64,000 bases of DNA from Bacteroidales bacterium UBA6377. Lineage in GTDB: Bacteria; Bacteroidota; Bacteroidia; Bacteroidales; UBA932. Numbering within the stretch: the first letter of the stretch is position 1; every line of letters begins with the position of its first letter. Shown here piece by piece: positions 51,708 to 63,100 of the stretch. The translations under genes and the position numbers were made by a program. The stretch spans positions 124,001 through 188,000 of the forward strand of contig DJQV01000015.1 in the NCBI GenBank assembly GCA_002438805.1. Reading direction: 5' to 3'. The notes beneath the pieces were generated by a model that saw only the letters and a list, made by a program, of their open reading frames with translations, was not told the origin of the DNA and did not search any database.

Positions 51708-54527
51708 ATGAGATTTTTAACCACCGCTGTGCTGACCATCGCCCTCGCCACGGGGCTTCATGCACAGCAGACACAGACCATCTACCTGTCAGGGACAGGG
51801 CTGAACGACACGAAAACCTGGGAATTCCGCTGCTCCGCAGGCTTGAAAAGCGGAAAATGGGGCAAGATTGAAGTGCCCTCACAGTGGGAATTCCAGGGCT
51901 ACGGTGAATACAACTACGGACGTGGACTGGGCCCCCTCAACCCGCTCAACGAATACGGAGAATACCGCCTCCGTTTCAAGGTGCCCTCATCCTGGAAAGG
52001 CAAGGACGTGAAGATCGTCTTCGAGGGTGTGATGACCGACACCGAGGTCCGCATCAACGGCAAGAGCGCGGGCGATGTCCATCAGGGCGGGTTCTACCGC
52101 TTCGAGTACAATATCAGCGGACTCCTCAGGTACGGGGCCTCCAACAAGCTGGAAGTCACCGTGAAGAAAGAATCCGACAACGCCTCGGTCAACAACGCCG
52201 AGCGCCATGCCGACTGGTGGAACTTCGGCGGCATCTACCGCCCTGTCTACCTTACCTGCACAGCTCCCGAGCACATCGAGCACTATGCAATCGACGCCCG
52301 CGCAAACGGAGTCATGACCGTGAACCTCGACGTGCGCAACGCCCCGGCAGGCTCCAGCATCGAATACACCCTCTCCCCCCTCGCCGCCCCGGAGCGCATC
52401 GTCAACTCGCACACCCTGCCTCTCAAGTCAGCGGACCAGACCGACACCCTCGCATGGGGCCGGGTGCAGACCTGGGAGTGCGAGCACCCCAACCTCTACA
52501 TCCTCAAAATGGCCCTACTCGCCCCGGACGGCAGCAGACTGCACGAAGTGGAGCAGCGGGTCGGGTTCAGGACAGTGGAACTCCGCCCGAAAGACGGGCT
52601 CTATGTCAACGGGACAAAAGTTGTCCTCAAAGGCATCAACCGCCACACTTTCCATCCAGAAGGAGGCCGCTGCACCGACAGGGAGATCAGCCTGCAGGAT
52701 GCCAGGCTCATCAAGGAGATGAACATGAACGCTGTCCGCTCCCACTACCCGCCCGACACCCATTTCCTGGACATCTGCGACTCGCTGGGACTTTTCTACC
52801 TGGATGAACTCGCCGGCTGGCACGGACGCTACGACGACAACGTGGGCGCCAAACTCGTGGAGGAGATGGTGCGGCGCGACGTCAACCACCCGAGCATCAT
52901 AATCTGGGACAACGGCAACGAGGGCGGCTGGAATACCAGGCTTGACCCACTCTTCGCCAAGTACGACCCCCAGAAGCGCCACGTCATCCATCCTTGGGCT
53001 GATTTCGATGAGCTCGACACCCATCACTACCCTACTTTCCTCACCGGTGTGGGACGCTTCACCAACGGATATAAAGTGTTCATGCCTACAGAGTTCATGC
53101 ACGCCAACTCCGACCAGGGCGGCGGCGCCGGCCTCGAGGACTTCTGGGCCAACTGGACCTCCCACCCCCTCTTTGCCGGCGGTTTCATCTGGGCATTCGT
53201 GGACGAGACCGTCAAGCGCACCGACAAGGGCGGGATGCTCGACTGCAACTTCGACATGGCCGATGACGGAGTCGTGGGCCCGTACCGCGAAAAAGAGGGC
53301 AGCTTCTGGGCTATACGCGACATCTGGGCACCGATACAGTTCGCCAAGATGTACATTACCCCTTCATTCAACGGGGAATTCTTCATCACCAACAAATACC
53401 TTTTCACCAACCTCGACAAGTGCAGGATGCATTACAGGCTCAAGAGCGTGGGCTCCCCGGAAGAAGGCGCCAGCGCTGCCATCACGGCGGAAGGAGAGAT
53501 CCCGATGCCGTCCCTCGCGCCGAACACCACCGGCATAATGAGGATGGAGCTCCCTCAAGGCTTCTTCGACAACGACATCCTCGAGCTGGAGGCCCTCGGG
53601 GAAAAGGGAGAGAGCATCTGCACCTGGACATGGCCGATCCGTTATGCGGCTGACTACCACGCGAGGCACTCCGCCCCGTCCGGCACCGGTGCCAGGGCCA
53701 CTGCCGAAGAGAAAGACGGGCTCTGCATCCTCAGCGCAGGCGGAGTCAGCGCAAGCTTCGACACCTCGACGGGAGAAATCAAAGGCGTGAAAGTCAAAGG
53801 GCGCGACACCGCATTCGGAGGCATGACCCCGGTCGGCATCAAGATGCGCTTCATCAAAGGCTACTCCAGGACCGACGGCAACGACGCCCTCTATGTGGCC
53901 AAATACCTCGGAGCAGTGGACTCCATCGTGTGGAGGATGACCTCCGGAGGACGGCTCGGCATGGATGCCGTCCTGCTCAACCGGGACAACGGCGGAGTGC
54001 GCGGGGGCTTCGACGACGGATTCATGGACACAGACGTCAAGGATCTGGGCTTCTCCTTCGACTGGCCGGAAGAAAATGTCAAGGGTATGCAGTGGCTTGG
54101 ACGCGGCCCGTACAGAGTCTGGAAAAACCGCACTCGCGGCCACAACATCGACCTCTGGCAGAAAGCCTTCAACACCACCATCACCGGACGCCCGACGGAC
54201 GGCCCTCTGGAGTACCCTGAGTTCAAGGGTTACCACGGCAACCTCTACTGGGCCCGCCTCCTCTCGGACACTGACCCGCTCACCATATACAGCGAGACCG
54301 ACGGCCTGTATCTCAAAGTCTACAACCCTGACGAGCCGGCTGACAGCAAAAGCAGGCTGTTCCCGATACTTCCTGAAGGCGACATAGCCCTGCTTCTCGA
54401 CATCCAGGCCATCAAGAGCTTCAAGAGCATCCCGCAGCAGGGGCCGAAGAGCCAGCCGGGAAACATCCGCATCAAGTCAGGAGACGAAGGTCTCAAGATG
54501 AAAATCTGGTTTGACTTCAACAAATAA
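51708..54527 (+). CDS. GH2 family beta-galactosidase, secreted
   Basis: The 939-residue protein has a signal peptide (about 1-20), N-terminal sandwich (EVPSQWEFQGYGEYNYGRGLGPLNPLNEYGEYRLRF, with VRINGKSAGDVHQGGFYRFEYNIS), an Ig-like domain, and a TIM barrel with GINRHTFHPEGGR. The acid/base is in WDNGNEGG (Glu405) and the nucleophile in MPTEFMHA (Glu462). A C-terminal small-chain-like beta domain (about 660-939, MQWLGRGPYRVWKNR) completes it. It probably removes galactose side chains from rhamnogalacturonan. The triple-fusion gene follows 10 bases later, so the two are co-transcribed. Confidence 0.88.
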   Translation: MRFLTTAVLTIALATGLHAQQTQTIYLSGTGLNDTKTWEFRCSAGLKSGKWGKIEVPSQWEFQGYGEYNYGRGLGPLNPLNEYGEYRLRFKVPSSWKGKDVKIVFEGVMTDTEVRINGKSAGDVHQGGFYRFEYNISGLLRYGASNKLEVTVKKESDNASVNNAERHADWWNFGGIYRPVYLTCTAPEHIEHYAIDARANGVMTVNLDVRNAPAGSSIEYTLSPLAAPERIVNSHTLPLKSADQTDTLAWGRVQTWECEHPNLYILKMALLAPDGSRLHEVEQRVGFRTVELRPKDGLYVNGTKVVLKGINRHTFHPEGGRCTDREISLQDARLIKEMNMNAVRSHYPPDTHFLDICDSLGLFYLDELAGWHGRYDDNVGAKLVEEMVRRDVNHPSIIIWDNGNEGGWNTRLDPLFAKYDPQKRHVIHPWADFDELDTHHYPTFLTGVGRFTNGYKVFMPTEFMHANSDQGGGAGLEDFWANWTSHPLFAGGFIWAFVDETVKRTDKGGMLDCNFDMADDGVVGPYREKEGSFWAIRDIWAPIQFAKMYITPSFNGEFFITNKYLFTNLDKCRMHYRLKSVGSPEEGASAAITAEGEIPMPSLAPNTTGIMRMELPQGFFDNDILELEALGEKGESICTWTWPIRYAADYHARHSAPSGTGARATAEEKDGLCILSAGGVSASFDTSTGEIKGVKVKGRDTAFGGMTPVGIKMRFIKGYSRTDGNDALYVAKYLGAVDSIVWRMTSGGRLGMDAVLLNRDNGGVRGGFDDGFMDTDVKDLGFSFDWPEENVKGMQWLGRGPYRVWKNRTRGHNIDLWQKAFNTTITGRPTDGPLEYPEFKGYHGNLYWARLLSDTDPLTIYSETDGLYLKVYNPDEPADSKSRLFPILPEGDIALLLDIQAIKSFKSIPQQGPKSQPGNIRIKSGDEGLKMKIWFDFNK

Positions 54528-54537
54528 TTACCACATA

Positions 54538-57500
54538 ATGAAGAAATTAACATCTGTATTGATCACAATCCTGTGCCTCGCGGCATGCTGTCTGGCACAG
54601 ACCGCCTATGACTTCTCCAGACTCAAGATGGAGCCGCTCGGACGCGGGGTCATAGCCGTACGCAAGAGTCCTTCTGAAGTCTTTGTCAGTTGGAGATACC
54701 TGAGTTCCGACCCTGCCGGGGCGGCATTTGACATCTACCGCAACGGAGTCAAAGTCAACGGCAAAGCCATCAAGGACGTGTGCTGGTTCGTGGACTCCAA
54801 CTCCTCCTTAGCCTCAGCCACATACGAGGTGCGTCCCCGCTCGGGAGGCCTTCGCGGCGGAGCCTTCACCCTCCCGGCAAGAGCCCCGCAGGGCTACATC
54901 CCCATCGCGCTCGACACTCCCGCCGACCAGACCATGCCGGACGGGGAGATTGCGTCCTACACGCCAAACGACTGCTCCATCGGGGATGTGGACGGGGACG
55001 GAGAATATGAGATCTTCCTCAAATGGGACCCCTCCAACGCCCATGACAATGCCCACAACGGATACACCGGAGACGTGTTCATCGACTGCCTCAAACTCGA
55101 CGGGACACGGCTCTGGAGAGTGAACCTCGGCCGCAACATCCGCGCCGGAGCGCACTACACCCAGATGATGGTATATGACCTGAACGGGGACGGCTGCGCA
55201 GAAATGGTGGTCAAGACCGCCGACGGCACCATAGACGGCACCGGCAAGGTGATCGGAGACCCGACAGCCGACTACCGCGAGCACAGTGAAGCCACCCTCG
55301 GCCGCATCATGAGCGGGCCCGAATACCTCACCGTCTTCAACGGACGCACCGGAGCGGCCATGAAGACAGTGGACTATGTCCCGGGACGCGGCGAGAACGG
55401 CAGCTGGGGCGACACCCGCGCCAACCGCTCGGACCGCTACCTTGCAGGCATAGCATATCTGGACGGGGAACACCCGAGCGTGGTGATGTGCCGCGGATAC
55501 TACACCCGCGCCACTCTCGCCGCATACGACTGGGACGGCAAGGACCTGAAGCTCCGCTGGCTCTTCGACTCGCACAGCAGCCCTGAACTCAAGGGCTACG
55601 ACGGTCAGGGCAACCACAACCTGCGCGTGGCCGATGTGGATGGCGACGGCTGCGACGAGATCGTATACGGCTCCTGCTGCATAGACCACGACGGCACGGG
55701 GCTCTACACCACAGGCTGGGGCCACGGCGATGCGATGCACATCGGGGCCATGGTCCCGGGCAGCGACGCGCTCCAGATATGGATCGGTCACGAGACCAAG
55801 GGCGTGGGGACCACCCTCACCGACGCCCGCACCGGCAAGCTCCACTTCCGCATCCCTTCCAACATCGACGTCGGGCGCACCATGGCCGCCGACATAGACC
55901 CGACCAACCCGGGCTGGGAACTATGGAGTGCAGCCTCCGGCACCCTGCGCGACTACAGGGGCGGGAGCATCGGAGAGAAACCGGCCAGCCAGAACTTCGC
56001 CATCTGGTGGGACGGAGACCTCTCACGCGAACTTCTGGACGGCAACAAGGTACTGAAATTCAACCCTCAGACCCGCAAGGTCGAAGACTGTTTCGTATTC
56101 GAGGGAGCCTCAAGCATCAACGGCACCAAGTCCAACCCGTGCATCTCCGGCGACCTCTTCGGAGACTGGAGGGAAGAAGCCCTGATGCGCTCCGCCGACA
56201 ACAAGGAACTCAGGCTCTACGTCTCCACAGAACCGACATCATACCGTTTCCACACTTTCCTTGAAGATCCGGTATACAGGACAAGCCTCGCCAACGAGAA
56301 CGTCTGCTACAACCAGCCGCCGGAGACCGGATTCTACTTCGGCTCCGACCTCAACGGCAAATTCCGAGGCGCAACCGTCCGCGGCCACAAGGTCAAGAAA
56401 GGAGTGCTCCCCGAAGACGCCCTCCTCGACTCGGTCGTGATCAAGAGCGCCCCACGGCAGCAGGGACGCCCTCCTCAGGGGCCGGCACCGCGCGGGCAAC
56501 GCACCCCGATGAAACTTGAAGTCCAGCAGAAACGGTCTGTGCAGCAGCCCACGGCCTGGTACACCCCGACCGTGGAAAACAAGCCCTTCGTCCGCTGGTG
56601 GTGGCTCGGCAGCGCCGTGGACGAAGAGGGCCTGACATGGAACCTTGAGCAGTTCGCCAAAGCCGGAATAGGCGGCTACGAGGTCACTCCTATCTACGGG
56701 GTCCAAGGCAATGAGGAAAACGACATCGACTACCTCTCCCCCGAATGGATGAAGATGTACAAGCACCTCGTCTCCGAATCTGAAAGGCTCGGGCTCGAGT
56801 GCGACCTCAACAACGGCACCGGCTGGCCATTCGGCGGCCCGCAGATCACGGAAGAGCTGGCCGCCAAGAAGATGAAGATCACCCCGGAAGGCATCTCCAC
56901 CGAACTCACGGGCCAGAAAGTCAAGAGAGCGGCCCCCGGCGGGGAGGGCCTTGTGATGGACCACTACAACCCGGAAGCCCTCAAAGTCTACCTCGACCGT
57001 TTCGAGAAGGCCTTCAAGGAGAGCGGGGCCAAATGGCCGCATACCTGGTTCAACGACTCCTACGAAGTCTACGGAGCCGACTGGACAGAGAAGTTCCCTG
57101 AGATCTTCAAGGAACGATACGGCTACGACATCGAGCCGTACCTGAGGATGCGCCCCGAACCGCAGGGACGCGGTCGGGACGTGAAGCCCGCGGCTTCTCC
57201 ATCTAGGAAAGCCTCCTCGAAGCTGACAGACTATGACAGGGCCATAACGGACTACCGCGAGTGTCTGGGCAGCCTGCTCATCGAAAACTTCATCACCCCC
57301 TGGATAGAATGGTGCCACAGCCACGGCTCTCTCGTGCGCAACCAGTCCCACGGCTCACCGGCCAACCTTCTGGATGTCTACGCCGCCGTGGACATCCCGG
57401 AGTGCGAGACCTACGGCCGCTCTGACTTCAACATCCCGGGACTCCGTCAGGATCCGATACGCAGGCCCAACGACGGCGACCCGGCAGTGCTCAAGTTCGC

Positions 57501-60087
57501 CTCCTCGGCGGCACACCTCGCCGGCCGCAAATATGTCTCCTGCGAATCGCTCACCTGGCTGACGGAGCACTTCCGCACCTCGCTCAGCCAGTGCAAGCCG
57601 GAGCTTGACCAGGCGTTCGCCGCAGGCGTCAACCACATTTACTTCCACGGGGCCCCGTACTCTCCGAAAGGAGCGGAATTCCCGGGATGGATGTTCTACG
57701 CCTCCGTCAACATGTCTCCCACCGGCGCGATGTGGAGGGATGCGCCGGCCCTGTTCAAATATGTGGAGCGCTGCCAGGCCTTCCTCACCGCCGGCAGTCC
57801 TGATTCAGACTTCCTGCTCTACTTCCCCGTATACGACGCCTGGAGCAGCATGACCGACACCCCTTACATGATGTTCGATATCCACAGCATGGGGCGCAAG
57901 CTCCCTGAATTCAAGGCCGTCATGAACGAGATCAGCTTCCGCGGCTACGATGCCGACTACATCTCCGACAAGCAGCTCCAGACCCTGAAGATAGACAAGC
58001 CGGTGATTGTTCCGGCCTGCAAGCTGATGCCGGTGGAGACCGCACGGCGTCTTGTTGAACTCAAGAAAAAAGGCGTGCCTGTATATTTCATAGACAATGT
58101 CCCCGAGGATGTGCCCGGCCTGCACGACCTGGCGGCAAGGCGCAGGGAGTTCCGCAGCATAGCCCGCGGCTTCGGCAAAGCCGTCAGCCTCGACAAGGCC
58201 TTCGCCGGCATGATCCCGGAAGAGTTCCGCAGCGTCTTCGGAGGCTCGATGATACGCCGCCGCAACGAATGCGGAGGCTGGAACTACTTCGCCGCCATGC
58301 TCACGGGCAAAGGAGTGGACGGCTGGGTAAAACTCGGAACCCCGGCCGTCTCAGCCATGCTCTATGATGCCGTCAGCGGTGTCTCAGGCAAAGCGCAGGT
58401 ACGCAACACATCAGACGGCTGCGCCGAAATCCGCCTGCAGCTCAAGCCGGGAGAGTCCGTGCTCATCAAGACCTTCCCCACACAGGTGGAAGCTCCGGCA
58501 TGGAACTACATAGCCTCTGAAGGCGCGCCGATAGCGATCGACCGTGCATGGAACATCTCATTCCCGCAGAGCGCCCCGCAGATCAAAGGCAACTTCTTCA
58601 CGGACAAGCCGATGGACTGGACCAAGCTCAAGAACTGCCCGGACGCGAGGATCAACTTCGCCACTGCCCTCTACTCCTCCGCCATACCGATGACAGACCC
58701 GAAAGCGGCGGACAGCTGGATACTTGACCTCGGAGACGTGCGTGAGAGCGCACGCGTGTTCATAAACGGGGAGGAAGTCGGCACGGCATGGTGCGTTCCG
58801 TTCAGGATCGACATAGGCAAGTTCCTCAAGCCGGGCATCAACCTGCTCGACGTATACGTCACCAACCTCCAGTCAAACAGGATCGCCGACTACGACAGGC
58901 GCGGCGTCAAATGGAGGATCTTCAAGGATGCCAACATCAGCACCCTCGGGCACGAGAAAGACTTCGGCAAATGGGAGACCGACCCGTCTGGCCTCTGCTC
59001 CGGAGTGAACCTCATCCCTGTGCACTACGACATCCCGTCCCGCGAGGCTGTGACAGCGCAGGCCCGCAAGGTCAACTCCTACTTCATGCGCAAATACGGC
59101 GACCCGGCCAAGGTCGTGCCTTTCCCGTCACGCCACAAAGTGTACGAGGGCAATATCTGGACACGCGCCGTCTACTATGAAGGCCTGCTCGCTCTTTACG
59201 GGGTCGATCCCCAGCAGGAATATCTCGACTACACCATGGACTGGGGAGAAAGGTTCGGCTGGAACATGCGCGGAGGCAATTTCCTCACGCGCAACGCCGA
59301 CAACTACTGCTGCGCCCAGGCCTACATAGACATGTACCGCATCTACAAGGATCCGAAGATGATGGAGAACGTCGTCAAATGTATGGACAATCTCATCTCC
59401 ACCGATGAATCAGATGCCGACTGGACATGGATCGATGCCATACAGATGGGGATGCCGGTGCTTGTTAAGTACGGCGTCACTGCCGGGAAACCGGAGTACT
59501 TCGAGAAAGCCTGGAAGATGTACAAGTGGGCCCGGGACCGCTTCTTCAACGAGGGAGATGGCCTGTGGTGGCGCGACAAGGACTTCTGTCCGCCGTACAA
59601 GACCCCGTCCGGGAAGAACTGCTACTGGAGCCGCGGCAACGGCTGGGTACTGGCCGCATACGTGCGCGTCCTCGATGAACTTCCCGCCAGCGACCCGCAC
59701 CGGGCTGTCTATGAGGCAGATTTCAAAGCCATGTGCGAAGCCCTGATCAAGGTGCAGAGGGAAGACGGCACATGGAACTGCTCCCTTGCCGATCCGGAGG
59801 ATTTCGGAGGGCCGGAGGCAACGGGGACTTCTCTATTCACCTACGGCCTGGCCTGGGGCGTGCGCACCGGAAGGCTCGATGAGGCCACCTTCCGCCCCGC
59901 CGCCGTCAGGGGATGGAACGCGCTGAACCGCATCTGCGTCCACAACAACGGGTTCATCGGTTATTCCCAGGGCTCAGGCAAGGAGCCCAAGGAGGCCCAG
60001 CCCGCCACCTGGGACAGGATTCCTGATTTCGAGGACTTCGGCACGGGCTGCTATCTGCTCGCCGCGAGCGAAATCGCAAAACTTTAA
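54538..60087 (+). CDS. PL11-GH106-GH105 triple-enzyme fusion: rhamnogalacturonan endolyase, alpha-L-rhamnosidase and unsaturated rhamnogalacturonyl hydrolase
   Basis: One uninterrupted frame of 1,849 residues starts at MKKLTSVLITIL, with a signal that could be type I (LAQ) or lipoprotein type (LAAC). Residues about 25-635 are a complete PL11 rhamnogalacturonan lyase: SIGDVDGDGEYEIFLKWD (about 147), DLNGDGCAEMVVK, DVDGDGCDEIV (365) and SGDLFGDWREEALM (537), all calcium-site signatures. A Pro/Gln/Arg-rich linker (about 637-665) leads to GH106 at about 670-1495 (RWWWLGSAVDEEGLTWNLEQFAKAGIGG; candidate Glu in NDSYEVYG and SCESLTW; C-terminal galactose-binding block near 1395-1450). From about 1500 to the end is GH105 (YEGNIWTRAVYYEG, NADNYCCAQAY with a catalytic Asp near 1590, YWSRGNGWVLAA). 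Together the parts can cleave rhamnogalacturonan-I, remove the unsaturated uronate, and release rhamnose. Confidence 0.9.
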   Translation: MKKLTSVLITILCLAACCLAQTAYDFSRLKMEPLGRGVIAVRKSPSEVFVSWRYLSSDPAGAAFDIYRNGVKVNGKAIKDVCWFVDSNSSLASATYEVRPRSGGLRGGAFTLPARAPQGYIPIALDTPADQTMPDGEIASYTPNDCSIGDVDGDGEYEIFLKWDPSNAHDNAHNGYTGDVFIDCLKLDGTRLWRVNLGRNIRAGAHYTQMMVYDLNGDGCAEMVVKTADGTIDGTGKVIGDPTADYREHSEATLGRIMSGPEYLTVFNGRTGAAMKTVDYVPGRGENGSWGDTRANRSDRYLAGIAYLDGEHPSVVMCRGYYTRATLAAYDWDGKDLKLRWLFDSHSSPELKGYDGQGNHNLRVADVDGDGCDEIVYGSCCIDHDGTGLYTTGWGHGDAMHIGAMVPGSDALQIWIGHETKGVGTTLTDARTGKLHFRIPSNIDVGRTMAADIDPTNPGWELWSAASGTLRDYRGGSIGEKPASQNFAIWWDGDLSRELLDGNKVLKFNPQTRKVEDCFVFEGASSINGTKSNPCISGDLFGDWREEALMRSADNKELRLYVSTEPTSYRFHTFLEDPVYRTSLANENVCYNQPPETGFYFGSDLNGKFRGATVRGHKVKKGVLPEDALLDSVVIKSAPRQQGRPPQGPAPRGQRTPMKLEVQQKRSVQQPTAWYTPTVENKPFVRWWWLGSAVDEEGLTWNLEQFAKAGIGGYEVTPIYGVQGNEENDIDYLSPEWMKMYKHLVSESERLGLECDLNNGTGWPFGGPQITEELAAKKMKITPEGISTELTGQKVKRAAPGGEGLVMDHYNPEALKVYLDRFEKAFKESGAKWPHTWFNDSYEVYGADWTEKFPEIFKERYGYDIEPYLRMRPEPQGRGRDVKPAASPSRKASSKLTDYDRAITDYRECLGSLLIENFITPWIEWCHSHGSLVRNQSHGSPANLLDVYAAVDIPECETYGRSDFNIPGLRQDPIRRPNDGDPAVLKFASSAAHLAGRKYVSCESLTWLTEHFRTSLSQCKPELDQAFAAGVNHIYFHGAPYSPKGAEFPGWMFYASVNMSPTGAMWRDAPALFKYVERCQAFLTAGSPDSDFLLYFPVYDAWSSMTDTPYMMFDIHSMGRKLPEFKAVMNEISFRGYDADYISDKQLQTLKIDKPVIVPACKLMPVETARRLVELKKKGVPVYFIDNVPEDVPGLHDLAARRREFRSIARGFGKAVSLDKAFAGMIPEEFRSVFGGSMIRRRNECGGWNYFAAMLTGKGVDGWVKLGTPAVSAMLYDAVSGVSGKAQVRNTSDGCAEIRLQLKPGESVLIKTFPTQVEAPAWNYIASEGAPIAIDRAWNISFPQSAPQIKGNFFTDKPMDWTKLKNCPDARINFATALYSSAIPMTDPKAADSWILDLGDVRESARVFINGEEVGTAWCVPFRIDIGKFLKPGINLLDVYVTNLQSNRIADYDRRGVKWRIFKDANISTLGHEKDFGKWETDPSGLCSGVNLIPVHYDIPSREAVTAQARKVNSYFMRKYGDPAKVVPFPSRHKVYEGNIWTRAVYYEGLLALYGVDPQQEYLDYTMDWGERFGWNMRGGNFLTRNADNYCCAQAYIDMYRIYKDPKMMENVVKCMDNLISTDESDADWTWIDAIQMGMPVLVKYGVTAGKPEYFEKAWKMYKWARDRFFNEGDGLWWRDKDFCPPYKTPSGKNCYWSRGNGWVLAAYVRVLDELPASDPHRAVYEADFKAMCEALIKVQREDGTWNCSLADPEDFGGPEATGTSLFTYGLAWGVRTGRLDEATFRPAAVRGWNALNRICVHNNGFIGYSQGSGKEPKEAQPATWDRIPDFEDFGTGCYLLAASEIAKL

Positions 60088-60109
60088 GAGATTATTCGGA
60101 TTTTATTAG

Positions 60110-60117
60110 TACTTTTG
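60110..60117 (+). promoter_or_regulatory. -7 element for nifJ
   Basis: TACTTTTG matches TAnnTTTG 49 bases before the nifJ ATG. The -33 box is not clear. Confidence 0.5.
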
Positions 60118-60166
60118 TATGAATGTAATCTCTTTGCAGACTTACTAAAACTATTATTATAATAAT

Positions 60167-63100
60167 ATGGCTAAAGAAAAGAAATTCATCACCTGTGATG
60201 GTAATCAGGCCGCGTCCAACATCGCTTACCTTTTCAGCGAGCACGCCGCCATCTACCCTATCACGCCATCTTCGACAATGGCAGAGAACATTGACGAATG
60301 GGCTGCCCACGGCAAGAAGAACCTGTGGGGAGAGACTGTCAAAGTCACCGAGATGCAGAGTGAGGCAGGCGCCGCAGGCGCAGTCCACGGTTCCCTCCAG
60401 GCTGGTGCTCTGACCACCACCTACACCGCATCCCAGGGTCTGCTTCTGATGATCCCGAATATGTACAAGATTGCCGGCGAGATGCTCCCGGCCGTCTTCC
60501 ACGTATCCGCACGTGCCCTCGCATCACACGCCCTTTCCATCTTCGGAGACCATCAGGATGTGATGGCCTGCCGCCAGACAGGCTTCGCGATGCTCGCTTC
60601 CAGCTCAGTGCAGGAGGCCCAGGATCTCGCCGCAGTGGCCCACCTCTCCGCCATCAAGGCTTCAGTGCCTTTCCTCCACTTTTTCGACGGATTCCGCACC
60701 TCACATGAGATCCAGAAGATCGAGGCCATAGACGAGGAGGACCTCAAGAAGATGGTCAGCCAGAAATCCCTTGACAACTTCCGCGCACGTGCGCTTACCC
60801 CGGAGGCCCCTGTGACCCGCGGCACCGCACAGAACGGAGATGTCTACTTCCAGGCGGTCGAGTCACGCAACCAGGTCTACGAAGCCGTTCCTGACATCGT
60901 CGCCCGTTATATGGGAGAGATAGGCGAGCTCACCGGCCGCCAGTACCGTCCTTTCGAATATTATGGTGCGCCTGATGCCGAGTGCATCATCGTGGCCATG
61001 GGTTCAGTCACCGAGACCGCAAGGGAGACTGTGGACTACCTCGCCACACGCGGACGCAAGTACGGCGTGGTGACCGTGCATCTCTACCGTCCGTTCTCCG
61101 AGAAATATCTCCTCAAAGTGCTTCCTAAGAGCGTCAAGAAGATCGCCGTCCTCGACAGGACCAAGGAGCCGGGATCACTTGGAGAGCCTCTCTACCTCGA
61201 CATCAAGGCCCTCTTCCAGGACAAGGACAACGCCCCGCTCGTGATCGGCGGCCGCTACGGACTTTCCTCAAAGGACACCACCCCTGCGCAGATCATCGCA
61301 GTGTTCGACAACCTCGACCGCAAGGAGCCTAAGAACGACTTCACCATCGGCATCACCGATGACGTCACCTTCAAGAGCCTCCCTACCAAGGGCGAGGTTT
61401 CCATCGTGAAGAAGGGCACCACCGAGTGCAAGTTCTACGGCCTCGGCTCAGACGGCACCGTCGGCGCCAACAAGAACACCATCAAGATCATCGGCACCCA
61501 CACCGACCTCTACAGCCAGGCATACTTCGACTATGACTCCAAGAAGTCCGGCGGATACACCTGCTCACACCTGAGGTTCGGAAAAGAGCCTATCAAGGCC
61601 CCATATCTTGTCAACACACCTGATTTCGTGGCCTGCCATGTCCCTTCATACCTTGAGAAATACGATGTGCTCAAGGGCATCAAGGAAGGCGGCAGCCTCC
61701 TTCTCAACTCCCTCTGGGACGAAGAGGAGACCAAGGAAAGGATTCCTGACTTCGTGAAGTCCGTGATCGGGCGCAAGAAGATCAAGCTCTACATCATCAA
61801 CGCCACCAAGATCGCAGCCGAGATCGGCCTCGGAGGACGCACCAACACCATCCTCCAGAGCGCATTCTTCCGCATCTCCGGCATCATCCCTGTCGATGAC
61901 GCTGTCAAGTACATGAAGGACGCAGCCCTCAAGTCATACGGCAAGAAGGGCGAGAACGTGGTCAACATGAACTACGCAGCCATCGACCGCGGCGGCGAGT
62001 ACACTGAGGTCAAGGTTCCTGCCGAGTGGGCAAACATCAACGCCAAGTTCGTCAACCACAACGCCAACCGCCTCGCCACTCCGTTTGTCAAGGAGATTGC
62101 CGACGTGGTCAACGCACAGTGCGGCGACAGCCTCCCTGTAAGCGCGTTCCTGCCATACAAGGACGGCACCATGCCTGCCGGCACCGCCGCCTACGAGAAG
62201 AGAGGCGTGGCCGTCAACGTCCCGGTATGGGATCCTGACAAGTGTATCCAGTGCAATAGTTGTGCATTCGTCTGCCCTCACGCCGCCATCCGTCCGTTCC
62301 TCCTCACCGCGGAGCAGGCCGACGCCGCCCCGGCAGGTCTCAAGCTCGCAGACGGCAAAGCGAACCTCAAGGACTACAAGTACGCCATCGCCATCTCAGT
62401 CTCAGACTGTACCGGATGCGGCAACTGTGTTGACGTCTGCCTGGCCAAGGACAAGGCGCTCAAGCTGGAGCCGTACATCGACAACCTCGCCGAGCAGGAC
62501 TACTTCGACTACCTCAACACCAAGGTGGGCTACAAGACCGTCGGAGATCCTAAGGCCAACATGAAGAACTCCCAGTTCGCACAGCCTCTGTTCGAGTTCT
62601 CCGGTGCATGTGCAGGTTGCGGCGAGACCCCTTACATCAAGAACATCACACAGCTCTTCGGTGACCACATGATGATCGCCAACGCCACCGGATGCTCATC
62701 CATCTACGGAGCCTCGTTCCCTTCATCTCCATACTGCACCGATTCCCACGGCCACGGACCGGCCTGGGCCAACTCCCTGTTTGAGGACTTCTGCGAGTTC
62801 GGACTCGGCATGAGGCTCGGTTCCGAGCGCATCCGCAAGACCGTGGGCGAGCTTATGACCAAGGGCCTCAGCTGCGAATGCTGCTCAGACGAGATGAAGG
62901 CTCTGTTCCAGAAGTGGCTTGACAACAAGGAGGACTATGCAGTGACCCGCGAAGTCACCGACAAGCTCATCCCTCTCATGGAGGCTTGCGGCTGCGAGAT
63001 CTGCCAGGGCCTGCTCAAACTCAAGCAGTACATCCCGGCACGCAGCCAGTGGATCATCGGCGGAGACGGAGCAAGCTACGACATCGGATACGGCGGACTT

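Noticed and set aside
54814..55845. 343-residue minus-strand open frame opposite the PL11 module
   Set aside because: Val/Ala/Gly-rich shadow of the calcium-site repeats of PL11; no recognisable protein features.
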